A program made the translations under genes and the position numbers. Below are positions 1-9,301 of a DNA stretch of 64,000 nt, one piece after another (the first letter of the stretch is position 1; each line of letters begins with the position of its first letter). Origin of the DNA: Streptomyces sp. SA15 (GTDB lineage Bacteria; Actinomycetota; Actinomycetes; Streptomycetales; Streptomycetaceae); contig NZ_NTGE01000197.1 of NCBI RefSeq assembly GCF_002291145.1, forward strand, positions 62,001 to 126,000, read 5' to 3'. Below the pieces are notes generated by a model that was not told the DNA's origin, did no database searches, and was given only the letters and a program-made list of their open reading frames with translations.

Positions 1-64
1 CCAAACTAACCTGCATCGGACTGGTATGCAGGGCGAAGTTCGGCCGTACGGGGGTGGAGTGGCG

Positions 65-2419
65 TCAGCGGGCGTTCGGGCTCCGGTGCGGGGGCTGTTC
101 CGGGGCGGGGCGCGTCTCGGGCGGCGGGACGGTGCGGACGACGGGGCCGTCGCCGTTCACGGTCAGCCTGGTGTCGTGGTGGCGGATCGTGAGGGGTTCC
201 CCCGACAGCAGCGTGTACGTGGCCTTGTCCGGGCCCACCTCCACGCGCAGGCGGCGGTCGAGGTGTTGGACGGTGAAGGCGAGGCGGCTGAACCTCTCGG
301 GCAGGCGGGGCGCGAACCGGAGCGAGTCGCCGTCCCGGCGCAGGCCGCCGAAGCCGGCGACCAGGGCCGTCCAGGTGCCGGCGAGGGAGGCGATGTGCAG
401 TCCGTCGCGGGTGTTGTGCTCCAGGTCCGCCAGGTCCATCAGGGCGGCCTCGGCCGTGTAGTCGTAGGCGAGGGCCAGATGTCCCGACTGGGCGGCGACG
501 ACGGCCTGGCAGCACGCCGACAGCGAGGAGTCCCGTACGGTCAGCGGCTCGTAGTAGGCGAAGTTGCGGGCGATCTGTTCCTCGTCGTGGAACTCCTCGA
601 AGTAGGCGCTGCACAGGTACATCGCCAGGACCAGGTCGGCCTGTTTGACGACCTGTTTGCGGTAGATGTCGAAGTAGGGGAAGTGCAGCATCAGCGGGTA
701 CTGGTCGGGGCCGGTGCCGGCGAAGTCCCAGCGCTGGTAGCGGGTGAAGCCGGCATGCTGTTCGTGGACGCCGAGTTCGTCGTTGTAGGGGATGTGCACG
801 GCCTCCGCGGCGTCGCGCCAGGAGGCGCTCTCCTCCTCGTCGACGCCGAGCCGGGCCGCCTCTTCGGGGTGGCGTTCGCAGGCGTCGGCGGCGGCCAGCA
901 GGTTCGCGCGGGCCATGAGGTTGGTGTACGTGTTGTCGTCGGCGACCGCGCTGTACTCGTCGGGGCCGGTGACGCCGTCGATGTGGAAGACGCCGTGGTG
1001 GTCGTGGTGGCCGAGGGAGCTCCACAGGCGGGCGGTCTCCACCAGCAGTTCGAGGCCGGTGTCGCGGGCGAAGTGGGTGTCCCCGGTCGCCGCCGTGTAG
1101 CGCACCACGGCGTCCGCGATGGCCGCGTTCACATGGAAGGCGGCGGTTCCGGCGGGCCAGTACGCGGAGCCTTCCGAGCCCTCGATGGTCCGCCAGGGGA
1201 AGGCGGCGCCGCCGAGGCCGAGTTGCTGGGCGCGTTCCCGGGCGGCGGGCAGGGTGTTCTGCCGCCAGCGCAGGGCCTCGGCCACGGCGGCGGGCGCGGT
1301 GTAGGTCAGCAGGGGCAGCACGAAGGTCTCGGTGTCCCAGAAGGCGTGGCCGTCGTAGCCGGATCCGGTCAGGCCCTTGGCGGGGATGGCCCGTTGTTCG
1401 GCGCGGGCGCCGGCCTGCAGGACGTGGAAGAGGGCGAAGCGGACGGCCTGCTGGATCTCCTCGTCGCCGTCGACCTCGACGTCGGCGCGCGCCCAGAAGT
1501 CGTCGAGACAGGCCCGCTGGTCCCGGAGCAGGCCCGTCCAGCCGCTGTGCCCGGCGGCGGCGAGGGCCGCCTCGACCTGGTCGCTCATCGCGGGCCGGGA
1601 GCGCGCGCCGGACCAGCCGTGGGCGACCGTCTTCTCCACCCGCAGCCGCTGGCCGGGTTCCAGGACGGAGGTGACGGTCAGCCGGGCCACGTCCACGTTG
1701 CTCTCGCTGCTCGTCGTGGTCCGCTCGGGGCCGTCGATGACGTGGTCGGCGGCGACGGCGACCCTCAGGCCGCTGCGGCGGGTGCGGTGCACCAGACGCA
1801 GCCGGGGGCCGTCGGCGAAGTCCTCCTCCGGCTCCAGCGGCGACTTCAGCGCCCGGGCGGTGCGCGGGTCGGCGTCCGGTTCGGGCAGGCTCTCGTTGGC
1901 GACGAGTTCCGACTGGATCACGACGCGCGTCCGGCTGTCGACGGGTTCCACCTCGTACGCCACGGCGGCTATGGCCCGCTGGGTCAGGGAGACCAGCCGC
2001 GTGGAGCGCACCCGTATGCGGGAGCCGGCCGGGGAGATCCACTCGCAGACGCGTTCCAGCACACCCCTGCGCAGGTCCAGGGTGCGTTCGTGGGCGACGA
2101 GCCGGCCGTAGCGCAGGTCGAACGGTTCGTCGTCGACCAGCAGCCGCAGCACCTTGCCGTTGGTGACGTTGATGATGGTCTGACCGGACTCCGGGTAGCC
2201 GTATCCGGCCTCGGCGTAGGGCAGCGGGTGCAGTTCGTGCACGCCGCCCAGGTAGGAGCCGGGCAGGCCGTGCGGTTCGCCCTCGTCGAGGTTGCCGCGC
2301 CAGCCGACGTGGCCGTTGGACAGCGCGAACACGGACTCGCTCTGGGCCAGGACGTCCAGATTGAGGTCCGTCTCGCGCACGGCCCAGGGCTCGACGGTGT
2401 ACGACCTGTGGGTGATCAC
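65..2419 (-). CDS. Glycoside hydrolase family 65 phosphorylase/hydrolase (maltose/trehalose/kojibiose phosphorylase type)
   Basis: A 784-residue protein, the usual length for GH65 enzymes, which mostly phosphorolyse alpha-glucosides to beta-glucose 1-phosphate. The order of domains fits the family: N-terminal beta-sandwich, helical linker, alpha/alpha barrel with the acid-catalyst motif GPDEYS (Glu near residue 486) followed by ADDNTYTN, and the KQADLV motif near residue 591, then a small C-terminal sheet. I chose the GTG at 2419 because it overlaps the TGA of the upstream HAD gene (GTGA), which implies translational coupling. The adjacent phosphoglucomutase-like gene argues for a phosphorylase rather than a hydrolase, because it could take the beta-glucose 1-phosphate on to glucose 6-phosphate. 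Substrate is not readable from sequence. Confidence 0.93.
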   Translation of the reverse strand: MITHRSYTVEPWAVRETDLNLDVLAQSESVFALSNGHVGWRGNLDEGEPHGLPGSYLGGVHELHPLPYAEAGYGYPESGQTIINVTNGKVLRLLVDDEPFDLRYGRLVAHERTLDLRRGVLERVCEWISPAGSRIRVRSTRLVSLTQRAIAAVAYEVEPVDSRTRVVIQSELVANESLPEPDADPRTARALKSPLEPEEDFADGPRLRLVHRTRRSGLRVAVAADHVIDGPERTTTSSESNVDVARLTVTSVLEPGQRLRVEKTVAHGWSGARSRPAMSDQVEAALAAAGHSGWTGLLRDQRACLDDFWARADVEVDGDEEIQQAVRFALFHVLQAGARAEQRAIPAKGLTGSGYDGHAFWDTETFVLPLLTYTAPAAVAEALRWRQNTLPAARERAQQLGLGGAAFPWRTIEGSEGSAYWPAGTAAFHVNAAIADAVVRYTAATGDTHFARDTGLELLVETARLWSSLGHHDHHGVFHIDGVTGPDEYSAVADDNTYTNLMARANLLAAADACERHPEEAARLGVDEEESASWRDAAEAVHIPYNDELGVHEQHAGFTRYQRWDFAGTGPDQYPLMLHFPYFDIYRKQVVKQADLVLAMYLCSAYFEEFHDEEQIARNFAYYEPLTVRDSSLSACCQAVVAAQSGHLALAYDYTAEAALMDLADLEHNTRDGLHIASLAGTWTALVAGFGGLRRDGDSLRFAPRLPERFSRLAFTVQHLDRRLRVEVGPDKATYTLLSGEPLTIRHHDTRLTVNGDGPVVRTVPPPETRPAPEQPPHRSPNAR

Positions 2420-3153
2420 GCCGTGCCTCCCAGTTCGGCGAGGTCCTTCACGACCCGGTCGGCTCCGTGCGCGTAGAGGGCGTCGGTCTGTCCGACGCGG
2501 TCGACGCCGACGACGTATCCGAAGCGGCCCGCGCGGCCCGCGTCCATGCCGGCCAGGGCGTCCTCGAAGACGGCGCACCGCGCGGCCTCGACGCCCAGGT
2601 CGTGCGCGGCGGCCAGGAAGGTGTCCGGGTGCGGCTTGCCGGGCAGTTTCCGCTCGGCGGCCACCACGCCGTCGACGCGTACGTCGAAGAGGTGCTCGGC
2701 GTCGATGGCGCGCAGGACGTCACGGCAGTTGGCGCTGGAGGAGACGATCGCGGTGCGCAGCCCGTGCGCGCGGACCGCTTCGAGGTAGCGCAGGGTGCCG
2801 TCGTACGCCTCTACGCCGTCGGTGCGGATCTTCTCCAGGAGCAGGTCGTTCTTGCGGTTGCCCAGGCCGTGGACCGTCGGGGTCTCTGGTGGATCGTCCC
2901 GATCCCCTTCGGGCAGTTCGACGCCGCGGGAGGCGAGGAAGGTGCGGACGCCGTCGGCGCGGGGGCGGCCGTCTACGTACTCGTCGTAGTCGGCGTCGTC
3001 GAACGGCCGGAAGTGCTCGCCCTCGCGTTCGCGCAGGAACGCGTCGAACATCTCCTTCCAGGCGGCCGCGTGCACGACGGCCGTCTTGGTGACCACGCCG
3101 TCGAGGTCGAAGAGGCAGGCCAGGATGTCTTCGGGTAGACCGAGCTCCGTCAT
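2416..3153 (-). CDS. HAD-superfamily beta-phosphoglucomutase-like enzyme
   Basis: A 245-residue HAD hydrolase of the beta-phosphoglucomutase type. Motif I is DLDGVV (nucleophile Asp16, Asp18), followed by a helical cap; motif II lies in IVSSSANC, the Lys of motif III in KPHPDTF, and the acidic pair of motif IV in FEDALAGMDAG. Members convert beta-glucose 1-phosphate to glucose 6-phosphate or dephosphorylate sugar phosphates. The ATG at 3153 is preferred over an upstream in-frame start at 3213 because the extra 20 residues have no family match and a GGGGAA sequence lies about 10 bases before the ATG. It is immediately followed by, and overlaps, the GH65 gene, so the two form a phosphorolysis module. 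Confidence 0.9.
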   Translation of the reverse strand: MTELGLPEDILACLFDLDGVVTKTAVVHAAAWKEMFDAFLREREGEHFRPFDDADYDEYVDGRPRADGVRTFLASRGVELPEGDRDDPPETPTVHGLGNRKNDLLLEKIRTDGVEAYDGTLRYLEAVRAHGLRTAIVSSSANCRDVLRAIDAEHLFDVRVDGVVAAERKLPGKPHPDTFLAAAHDLGVEAARCAVFEDALAGMDAGRAGRFGYVVGVDRVGQTDALYAHGADRVVKDLAELGGTA

Positions 3154-3247
3154 ACAGGCACGGTTCCCCACGAGGGCGCGTCCAGTGGGTGGCGCACGCC
3201 ACAGAGGGGGCATTTCAGGACAGATTCTTACCTGCCCTCAGTGGGGG

Positions 3248-3643
3248 TCAGTCGTGCGGGAACGAGTGGTGTTCGTGGGCGACCAGCCAGCGGCCCCCCT
3301 CCTTGCGCAGGCCGAGCGTCAGCCGTAGGCGCAGGGTGGGCTGCGCGGCGAGTTCCTCCGGCGTGCCGCACCGCAGCAGCGCGTGGGCGTAGGCCACGTC
3401 GGTGCCGGCTGTGACGTCGAGGGACTCGATGTCGAAGCAGGCACCCTGGGCCTGCCACTCGAAGAAGGGCGGCCAGGTCGCGCGGTAGGCGGCGAGGCCG
3501 TGGATGCCCTCGTGGGGCGGCGGGACGTCGAACATCACGATGTCCTCGGCGTGGTCCGCGAGGACGCCGTCGAGGTCGCCCCGGTGGACGGCCTCGGCCC
3601 ACCGGGTGATCAGGGTGCGGACCTGCGCTGCGTCGTCGGTCAC
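3248..3643 (-). CDS. NTF2-like (SnoaL/SgcJ type) small protein
   Basis: A 131-residue protein with the pattern of the NTF2-like fold: an N-terminal helix (LITRWAEAVHRGDLD), a DxxxMFDVP strand, and a C-terminal strand ending GRWLVAHEHHSFP. This is the pattern of the SgcJ/EcaC and DUF4440 groups, whose members are small ligand-binding or ketosteroid-isomerase-like proteins of varied function. It sits alone between the GH65 module and a divergently transcribed kinase gene. No catalytic residues can be assigned with confidence. Confidence 0.8.
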   Translation of the reverse strand: MTDDAAQVRTLITRWAEAVHRGDLDGVLADHAEDIVMFDVPPPHEGIHGLAAYRATWPPFFEWQAQGACFDIESLDVTAGTDVAYAHALLRCGTPEELAAQPTLRLRLTLGLRKEGGRWLVAHEHHSFPHD

Positions 3644-3732
3644 GGCGTCGCCTCCTTCCTGCCCTCTTCTTCACGAGACTGCCCTCCGCCGTCGAAGGCG
3701 TCGAATCGGCGCAGGGTGACACACTCTCCTGT

Positions 3733-4440
3733 GTGCCGCTGACCTTCGACGATCTCCTCGACCGCGCCCACGCCCTCACCCGGCACGGGCGCCGCGCGCT
3801 CCTCGGCATCGCCGGCAGCCCCGGCGCGGGCAAGACGACCCTTGCAGAGCACCTGGTACGAGCACTGAACGTGGCCGGGGACCCGTGGGTGGCGCACGTC
3901 CCCATGGACGGCTTCCACCTCGCCGACGTCGAACTCGACCGGCTCGGCCGACGGGACCGCAAGGGCGCGCCCGACACCTTCGACGCGGCGGGGTACGCGG
4001 CGCTGCTGCGGCGGCTGCGGGAGGAGGACGACGAGGTCGTGTACGCGCCCGGCTTCGAGCGGGTGCTGGAGCAGCCGATCGCGGGGGCGATCCCGGTGCC
4101 GCCGACGGCGCGGCTGGTCGTGACGGAGGGCAACTACCTGCTGCTGGACACCGGTGCGTGGGCGCGAGTGCGGCCGCAGCTGGACGAGGTGTGGTTCTGC
4201 GAGCAGGACGAACGCGAACGCGTCCGGCGCCTGGTCGCGCGGCACGAGGAGTTCGGCAAGACCCACGAGGAGGCTGTGGCGTGGGTGCTCGGCTCGGACC
4301 AGCGCAACGCGGAGCTGATCGCCGCGACGCGGGGACGGGCGGATCTGGTGGTGCGGGGCGTCGTAGGGTGGCCGGATGGGGCTGGACATCACCGTGCTGG
4401 CGGTGGACTGGGGGCAGTTGGAGCGGACGCCGGCGGGTGA
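3733..4440 (+). CDS. P-loop nucleoside/pantothenate-type kinase family protein
   Basis: A 235-residue kinase of the phosphoribulokinase/uridine kinase/pantothenate kinase superfamily. The Walker A loop GSPGAGKT is at residues 28-35, followed by a PMDGFHLADVEL segment typical of the nucleoside/fructokinase-like members (a D-G-F-H acceptor-site motif), VVTEGNYLLL as the Walker B strand, and an Arg-rich lid (DERERVRRLVARHEEFGK). The start is the GTG at 3733. The 3' end overlaps the next gene by 65 bases in another frame, so the last ~20 residues (Gly/Ala-rich) may be a non-conserved tail. The phosphoryl acceptor is unknown. Confidence 0.87.
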   Translation: MPLTFDDLLDRAHALTRHGRRALLGIAGSPGAGKTTLAEHLVRALNVAGDPWVAHVPMDGFHLADVELDRLGRRDRKGAPDTFDAAGYAALLRRLREEDDEVVYAPGFERVLEQPIAGAIPVPPTARLVVTEGNYLLLDTGAWARVRPQLDEVWFCEQDERERVRRLVARHEEFGKTHEEAVAWVLGSDQRNAELIAATRGRADLVVRGVVGWPDGAGHHRAGGGLGAVGADAGG

Positions 4441-4744
4441 GCGGGAGGAGCTGCTGTACGAGGCCATGTGCCCCGACGACGCCGTACTTGCCGCACAGCC
4501 CGAGGTGGGCTGGGTGTTTCCCGCCTCGCCGAAGGTTCCGTGGAGCGGGCGGTACGAGTTCCGCGACACACTCGGCTTGTACAAGGCGCACTTCTGGGCG
4601 GCGCCTGGCGGCCCCGCCTGCTGCTCGCGCGCGGAGCGCTGGATCGCGGACTTCGACGAGTTCGCCGCTCTTCTGCGCCAGTGGGCCGTCGTCGTCGATG
4701 AGACCGCGCGGCGCGGGTGGGGGCTGCTGGGGCTGCCCATCTGA
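4376..4744 (+). CDS. Conserved hypothetical protein overlapping the upstream kinase gene
   Basis: A 122-residue protein that I do not recognise. It is acidic and Trp-rich (eight Trp), has no signal peptide or membrane segment, and contains two adjacent Cys. The ATG at 4376 lies inside the end of the kinase gene in a different frame (65-base overlap). The composition (DWGQLE, WIADFDEF, RQWAVVVDE) is that of a folded protein with good actinomycete codon bias, which supports it being real. The overlap suggests co-expression with the kinase. Confidence 0.65.
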   Translation: MGLDITVLAVDWGQLERTPAGEREELLYEAMCPDDAVLAAQPEVGWVFPASPKVPWSGRYEFRDTLGLYKAHFWAAPGGPACCSRAERWIADFDEFAALLRQWAVVVDETARRGWGLLGLPI

Positions 4745-4774
4745 TGCGGACAGCCCGCTCGGCGTCAACGCCCG

Positions 4775-6637
4775 TCAGCCGCCGGCGCGACGCACCGTCA
4801 GCTCCGGCTCCCCCCGCGCGTCCTCGGCCCCGATGACCGCCGTAAAGGCGTCCGTCCGTACGTTCAGCCCGTCCTCGCCCCGCTCCACCGACACCGCGAA
4901 CGCCTCCTCGGAGCCGTACCGCACCGCGAACACATGCAGGTCGTCCGGCGCGTCGGCGATCGGGCCGGCCTCCAGGGCCGTCGAGCTGACCAGGTGCCGC
5001 CAGCCCGCGTCCGGGTTGCCGTAACCGCGCGGGTCTTCGGCGAGGGCGAAGGCCGCCTGCTCCTGGGTGAGGTCCGCACGGGCGTCGAAGTGCTCCGCGC
5101 TCTCGTCATCGGGGTGCGTCAGGCGCAGAGTGCCCGCGCAGGACACGGCCGCCTGAGCCGTACGCCGGACCCGGTCGCCGTCGTCCTCGGCGTACGGCAG
5201 GCCGGCCAGCAGGTACGGCGTGCCGTCGAGGCGTTCGACGGCGACCGTCGTCCACAGGGTCGTCCCGTCGGTGACGTACAGGGAGCGCACATGCCGCAGG
5301 ACGTGGTCGCGGCCCACGACCGGCTTGGTGACCAGCTTGGCCGTCAGTCCGTCGGCGCGGACGTCCCGGACGCGCACCTCGCCCATCGGGCGGCACAGCA
5401 GGAAGCCGTCGGTGACGGGGCCGAAGCCGTGCTGGCGGTTGACGGCCGCGGACAGGTAGTACGTGCCGCCCGCCTCGACCACCGCCGGTGTCATGCGGTC
5501 GTCGAAGGCCACGGAGACCGTGCCCGCGCGCAGTTGGTGCCGGGCGACCGCCGTGGACGGCTCACGGTGCCAGCGCGTGGCGTCCTGGATCTGCCAGACC
5601 AGCATCCACGCGAAGTGACCGTCGACCCCGCCGTCCGCCTTGACCGCGTGGCGGCCCCAACGGGTGTCGCCCCGGTAGCGGCCGAGGTCGGAGCCGATAC
5701 GCCGGCTGAAGTAGCGAAGGCCCAGGACCGACTCGAAGCCGGAGTGCTGCTCGCTGTAGCGGGGACCGCCGTTGTCGAAGCCGCCGGAGGTCAGGCGGGC
5801 GTCGATGTAGCGGGCCAGCGCGTCGCCGTCCTCGGCGAAGATCTGCTCGCCGCTGACCCGGTGGGCCTGGGCGAGGAAGGACAGGGAGATCGGGCCGTAG
5901 TTGTTGTCGTAGGCGCCGCCGTGCTCGGGGGGCAGCAGGGCGCCCCGGTCACGGACCCGGTGGGCTCGGATCTCGTCGACGTACAGGCTGATCGCGCGGG
6001 AGCGGACCGCCTCCCCCTCCTGAGGCGGGAGATGGCGGGCCAGCATCAGGCCGCCGACCGTACAGCCGATGGCCTGGTTGCCCGCCTCCTGCGGATTGAA
6101 GTAGGTCACCTCGGTCAGCCAGCGCCAGTAGCCGCGCGCCACCTCGAGGAGTTCGGCGCGCTGTGCGTCCTCGACGAGCCCGTCCACCGTGTCCAGCAGG
6201 TTGACCGCCTGGAGCAGGGCCCACACCGTGCTCGGCCAGTCACCGATCGGATGGGCGCCCGCCTGAAGGACGTAACGGGCATACGGCAGACCGGAGTTGC
6301 GGAGCCTCAGGTTCGGGTAGCCCGGGTTGTCGTCGGTGTAGACCCGCTCGCGCAGATGGAAGGCGAGGCTGCGGCGCACCGCCTCGGGCAGCCGCGGGTC
6401 CTTGGTGCGCTGCCAGGCGAGCGCGAGGAGCGAGGTGATGCCCAGTGAGGTGTCGCCGATGTCGTCGACGCAGTCGGGGTGTTCGAGGTTGCCCTCGGGT
6501 GTGATGCGCGCGAGGGCCTGCTCGACGACGTCGGAGAGGACCGCGTCGTACGTCTGCGGGGTGTCCGGGAGGTCGTGCAGCGGGCCGCGCTGGTGGAGGA
6601 GGTGCACGGGAGGGGGCGTGAGGTGCACGGGGATCAA
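4775..6637 (-). CDS. Putative alpha/alpha-toroid carbohydrate-active enzyme (lyase-like), last gene of the sugar ABC operon
   Basis: A 620-residue soluble protein without a signal peptide. The first ~350 residues are rich in helical segments with aromatic and Asn/Gln-rich motifs (NSGLPYARY, EAGNQAIG, GGAYDNNYG, SEQHSGFES); the C-terminal ~250 residues are beta-rich (YYLSAAVNRQHG, VTDGTTLWTTVAVERLDG). An N-terminal alpha/alpha toroid plus a C-terminal beta sandwich is the plan of several polysaccharide-lyase and unsaturated-glycosyl-hydrolase families, and the conserved Asn-Gln, Tyr and His residues fit that, but this is inference from pattern only. The gene follows the 572-residue companion by about 40 bases in the same operon as a binding protein and two permeases, so a role in degrading the imported oligosaccharide in the cytoplasm is likely. 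An ATG start at 6637 is used. Confidence 0.72.
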   Translation of the reverse strand: MIPVHLTPPPVHLLHQRGPLHDLPDTPQTYDAVLSDVVEQALARITPEGNLEHPDCVDDIGDTSLGITSLLALAWQRTKDPRLPEAVRRSLAFHLRERVYTDDNPGYPNLRLRNSGLPYARYVLQAGAHPIGDWPSTVWALLQAVNLLDTVDGLVEDAQRAELLEVARGYWRWLTEVTYFNPQEAGNQAIGCTVGGLMLARHLPPQEGEAVRSRAISLYVDEIRAHRVRDRGALLPPEHGGAYDNNYGPISLSFLAQAHRVSGEQIFAEDGDALARYIDARLTSGGFDNGGPRYSEQHSGFESVLGLRYFSRRIGSDLGRYRGDTRWGRHAVKADGGVDGHFAWMLVWQIQDATRWHREPSTAVARHQLRAGTVSVAFDDRMTPAVVEAGGTYYLSAAVNRQHGFGPVTDGFLLCRPMGEVRVRDVRADGLTAKLVTKPVVGRDHVLRHVRSLYVTDGTTLWTTVAVERLDGTPYLLAGLPYAEDDGDRVRRTAQAAVSCAGTLRLTHPDDESAEHFDARADLTQEQAAFALAEDPRGYGNPDAGWRHLVSSTALEAGPIADAPDDLHVFAVRYGSEEAFAVSVERGEDGLNVRTDAFTAVIGAEDARGEPELTVRRAGG

Positions 6638-6677
6638 TCCTTCATGCCTGGGGTGGCCATGGAGTGGTTCGTCGGGG

Positions 6678-8396
6678 TCACACGGTGGGTGCGGGCCGGC
6701 GGGCGCGCACCGCCACGGTCAGTGTCTGCGGGCCGTGTCCGCCGAGGTAGACGCGGTTCCCGGTCGTCGCGTCGGTGCCGCCCACCACGGTGTAGTCCTG
6801 GCCCGGGTCGTAGCGCAGTACGTCACCGCGGTCCGGTCCGGCGAGCGGTTCGCCCGCCTCGACGGCGGCCTCGACCCGGATCTCGTCGTCGCCGGCCCGG
6901 TAGGTCAACGGCTCGGTCGTCAGGCACCAGCGTCCGTCGCCGAGCGGTACGGCGCCCTGCGGCTCGCCGCCCGACCGGAAGGTCAGTTCGAGGGCCCAGG
7001 CCACCGGTGGGCCGCTGATGTCGATCCGCAGGTCGGCCCCGTCCTCCCGCAGGTCGACCTCGACTCGGGTCGTGTGGGAGACCTCGTCCTGAGGGCGGTC
7101 GGGGAAGGCCATCGCCGCGGAGAAGCGGCCCTCGTCCAGCAGGCGGTAGGCGCCGTCGTCGCGCCTCCGGTCCTTCGGGAGCGGCTGGTAGTAGGCGGTT
7201 GTGAGGGTTTGGGTGAGCCGGTACCGGTTGTCGGCGAGCTGTTCCATGTCGGCGGCGCGGAACGGGCCCAGGTCGAAGAACACCCGCGAGAGGCGGACCG
7301 CGTCGAGGACGGCGGCACCGGCGAACATGCGCAGGAAGGTGGGGTTGCAGGCGAGGCCCGAGCGGATGCGCCGGTGCTCGGGCACGTCGGAGCCGCCGTA
7401 CACCACGGTGTGCGCGGTGGCCGAGGCGTGTGCGGCGAGGCGTGCGGTGGGGAGGTACCGGTCGCGCGGGAGCTTCTCCGCGTCCGGGGCCGGCAGGGCG
7501 CGGCACAGATCCGGGGTGAGGAGGGTCTGGGCGAGCAGGTCGGGGTCGTCGATGCCGTCGGCGGCCGCCAGGCGGGCCGCGCGGGCGAAGTCGCCCCGGC
7601 CTGTGCGGATTGCGAGCAGCCGGTAGTGCGGCAGGTAGGGCCACAGCGGGAACGAAAGCTTCTGGTCCTGGCGGCGTGAGTGGACGGTCTCCACCGTGCC
7701 GTCCGGCCTGGTCAGGTCCAGGGTCGTGGCAAGGTTGCGTTCGACGGCGTCCAGCAGGTCGGTACGCCCGAGCACCTCGGCCAGCAACAGCAGCGACGGG
7801 TTGGTCACGAGGGCCGCGTAGACGGCGCTGCGTTCCGAGTACAGGCCCTCCGCGTCGATGTCGACGCCCTCGGCGAGCCATTCCGCCACGCGGTCGAGCA
7901 GCCGGTCGTCCGGGAACGACCGGTGCAGCCGGGCCAGCGCCGCGCACAGCTCCCAGCGGTGGTTCGGAGTGTGCACCCCACCGGTCAGGAGACTGCCGGA
8001 GGCGGCGCCGGCGATCTCGGCGAGCGCGGCCGTGACGTCGCCCAGTTCCGGCCCCGCGCCGGCGGCGAGGACGTGCGCGTCGCACACGTCGTTGACGGTG
8101 AACGCGGAGTCCGGCGGCGACTGAACGTTGTCGCCGCCGGCGAAGAGGCCGGTGGTGGTCTGCGCGGCCCGCAGGGCGCGGAGGTGGGTCGTCGCGGCGG
8201 CGACGGCCTGCCCGCTGTCGTGCAGTGCCGAGTCCGGGGAACGGTACGCGGCGACCAGAGTCTTCACCCGGCGGGCCAGAACGCGGTGGGTCACACCGGC
8301 GGGTTCCTTGTCGGGGCCGGCCGCCAGCGGGGCGGCCAGCCGGTCGGCGGCGCGGGCCACCGCGCGGACGAACTCGTGGTCGAGCGGGGTGGGCAA
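6678..8396 (-). CDS. Putative alpha/alpha-toroid carbohydrate-active enzyme (lyase-like), companion gene
   Basis: A 572-residue soluble protein. Helical N-terminal two thirds with motifs TPNHRWELCAAL (Asn-His-x-Trp), LYSERSAVY (Tyr) and HSRRQDQK (His/Arg), then a beta-rich C-terminal third. An Asn-His / Tyr / Arg set in a helical barrel recalls the catalytic residues of several polysaccharide lyases, but I cannot assign a family. The start is a TTG at 8396: it is preceded by AAGGA with a 6-base spacing and begins 2 bases after the stop of the upstream permease; no ATG or GTG start lies nearby. Tight spacing to the permease indicates the same transcript. It shares overall plan but no obvious identity with the next gene (4775-6637). 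Confidence 0.75.
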   Translation of the reverse strand: MPTPLDHEFVRAVARAADRLAAPLAAGPDKEPAGVTHRVLARRVKTLVAAYRSPDSALHDSGQAVAAATTHLRALRAAQTTTGLFAGGDNVQSPPDSAFTVNDVCDAHVLAAGAGPELGDVTAALAEIAGAASGSLLTGGVHTPNHRWELCAALARLHRSFPDDRLLDRVAEWLAEGVDIDAEGLYSERSAVYAALVTNPSLLLLAEVLGRTDLLDAVERNLATTLDLTRPDGTVETVHSRRQDQKLSFPLWPYLPHYRLLAIRTGRGDFARAARLAAADGIDDPDLLAQTLLTPDLCRALPAPDAEKLPRDRYLPTARLAAHASATAHTVVYGGSDVPEHRRIRSGLACNPTFLRMFAGAAVLDAVRLSRVFFDLGPFRAADMEQLADNRYRLTQTLTTAYYQPLPKDRRRDDGAYRLLDEGRFSAAMAFPDRPQDEVSHTTRVEVDLREDGADLRIDISGPPVAWALELTFRSGGEPQGAVPLGDGRWCLTTEPLTYRAGDDEIRVEAAVEAGEPLAGPDRGDVLRYDPGQDYTVVGGTDATTGNRVYLGGHGPQTLTVAVRARRPAPTV

Positions 8397-8398
8397 GG

Positions 8399-9301
8399 TC
8401 AGTCCTTCAGTCCGGCGTTGATGTCGGCGTTCATGACGTAACGCTGGAACACCAGGAACACGGCGATCAGCGGGATCATGGAGATGACCGACGCGCCGAG
8501 CAGGACCGACCAGTTGATGTTCTGTGCGCCGACGATGCTCTGGATGCCGATCTGCACGGTGAACTTGTTGGGGTCGTTGAGCATCAGCAGCGGCCAGATG
8601 TAGTCGTTCCACCGCCACTGGAAGGACAGGATGGCGAGGGTCAGCATGATGGGCCGGGAGAGCGGCACCATGATCCGCAGGAAGATCGACAGTTCGCGGG
8701 CGCCGTCGATGCGTGCGGCTTCCAGGAGTTCGTCGGGCACCGTCAGGAAGAACTGGCGGAACATGAAGCATCCGGTCGCGGTGAGCACGGCGGGCAGGAT
8801 GACGCCGCCGAACGAGTTGTAGAGGCCGAGGTCGCGGACCACCAGGAACTCCGGCGCGAGCATGACCTCGGACGGCAGCATCGTGGTGGCCAGGATGCAG
8901 ATGAAGAACACCTTGAGCCACTTGTTGTCGTACTTGGCCAGCGCGTAACCGGTGCAGCAGCTGACTCCCACCGTGAGGATCGTCGTGATCACGCACACGA
9001 TGGTCGTGTTGATGAAGTACTGGGAGAAGTTGGCACTGCGCCACGCCGTCAGGTAACCCGACAGGGTGGGGTTGTGCGGAACCAGCGTCAGCGGATAGGA
9101 GAACAGGTCGCTGGCCGGCTTGAGGGAGCTGAGGATGAACCACAGCACCGGCAACCCGTAGAGGCACGCCAGGATCCACAGCAGTGTCGTCGCGGGCACC
9201 GCCCGCCGGAGCCCACCGCTGCCCGCGCTGCGGGGCCGCTTCTTGGAGACGGCTCGTCCGGGATCGGCGTCGACCGGGCGTGGCATATCTGTGGTTGTCA
9301 T
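8399..9301 (-). CDS. Carbohydrate ABC transporter inner-membrane permease, MalG type
   Basis: A 300-residue membrane protein with about six transmembrane segments, starting after a basic cytoplasmic tail (residues 1-33). The ATPase-docking EAA loop reads ELLEAARIDGARELSIFLRI followed by VPLSRP. It belongs to the CUT1 family of oligosaccharide importers. The ATG at 9301 overlaps the stop codon of the upstream MalF-type permease (ATGA), as is usual for such pairs. No ABC ATPase gene is in this operon, so it probably uses a multitask ATPase encoded elsewhere (MsiK in streptomycetes). Confidence 0.95.
   Translation of the reverse strand: MTTTDMPRPVDADPGRAVSKKRPRSAGSGGLRRAVPATTLLWILACLYGLPVLWFILSSLKPASDLFSYPLTLVPHNPTLSGYLTAWRSANFSQYFINTTIVCVITTILTVGVSCCTGYALAKYDNKWLKVFFICILATTMLPSEVMLAPEFLVVRDLGLYNSFGGVILPAVLTATGCFMFRQFFLTVPDELLEAARIDGARELSIFLRIMVPLSRPIMLTLAILSFQWRWNDYIWPLLMLNDPNKFTVQIGIQSIVGAQNINWSVLLGASVISMIPLIAVFLVFQRYVMNADINAGLKD

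Noticed and set aside
1..64. The first 64 bases
   Set aside because: Just the end of the intergenic region behind the GH65 stop; no feature seen.
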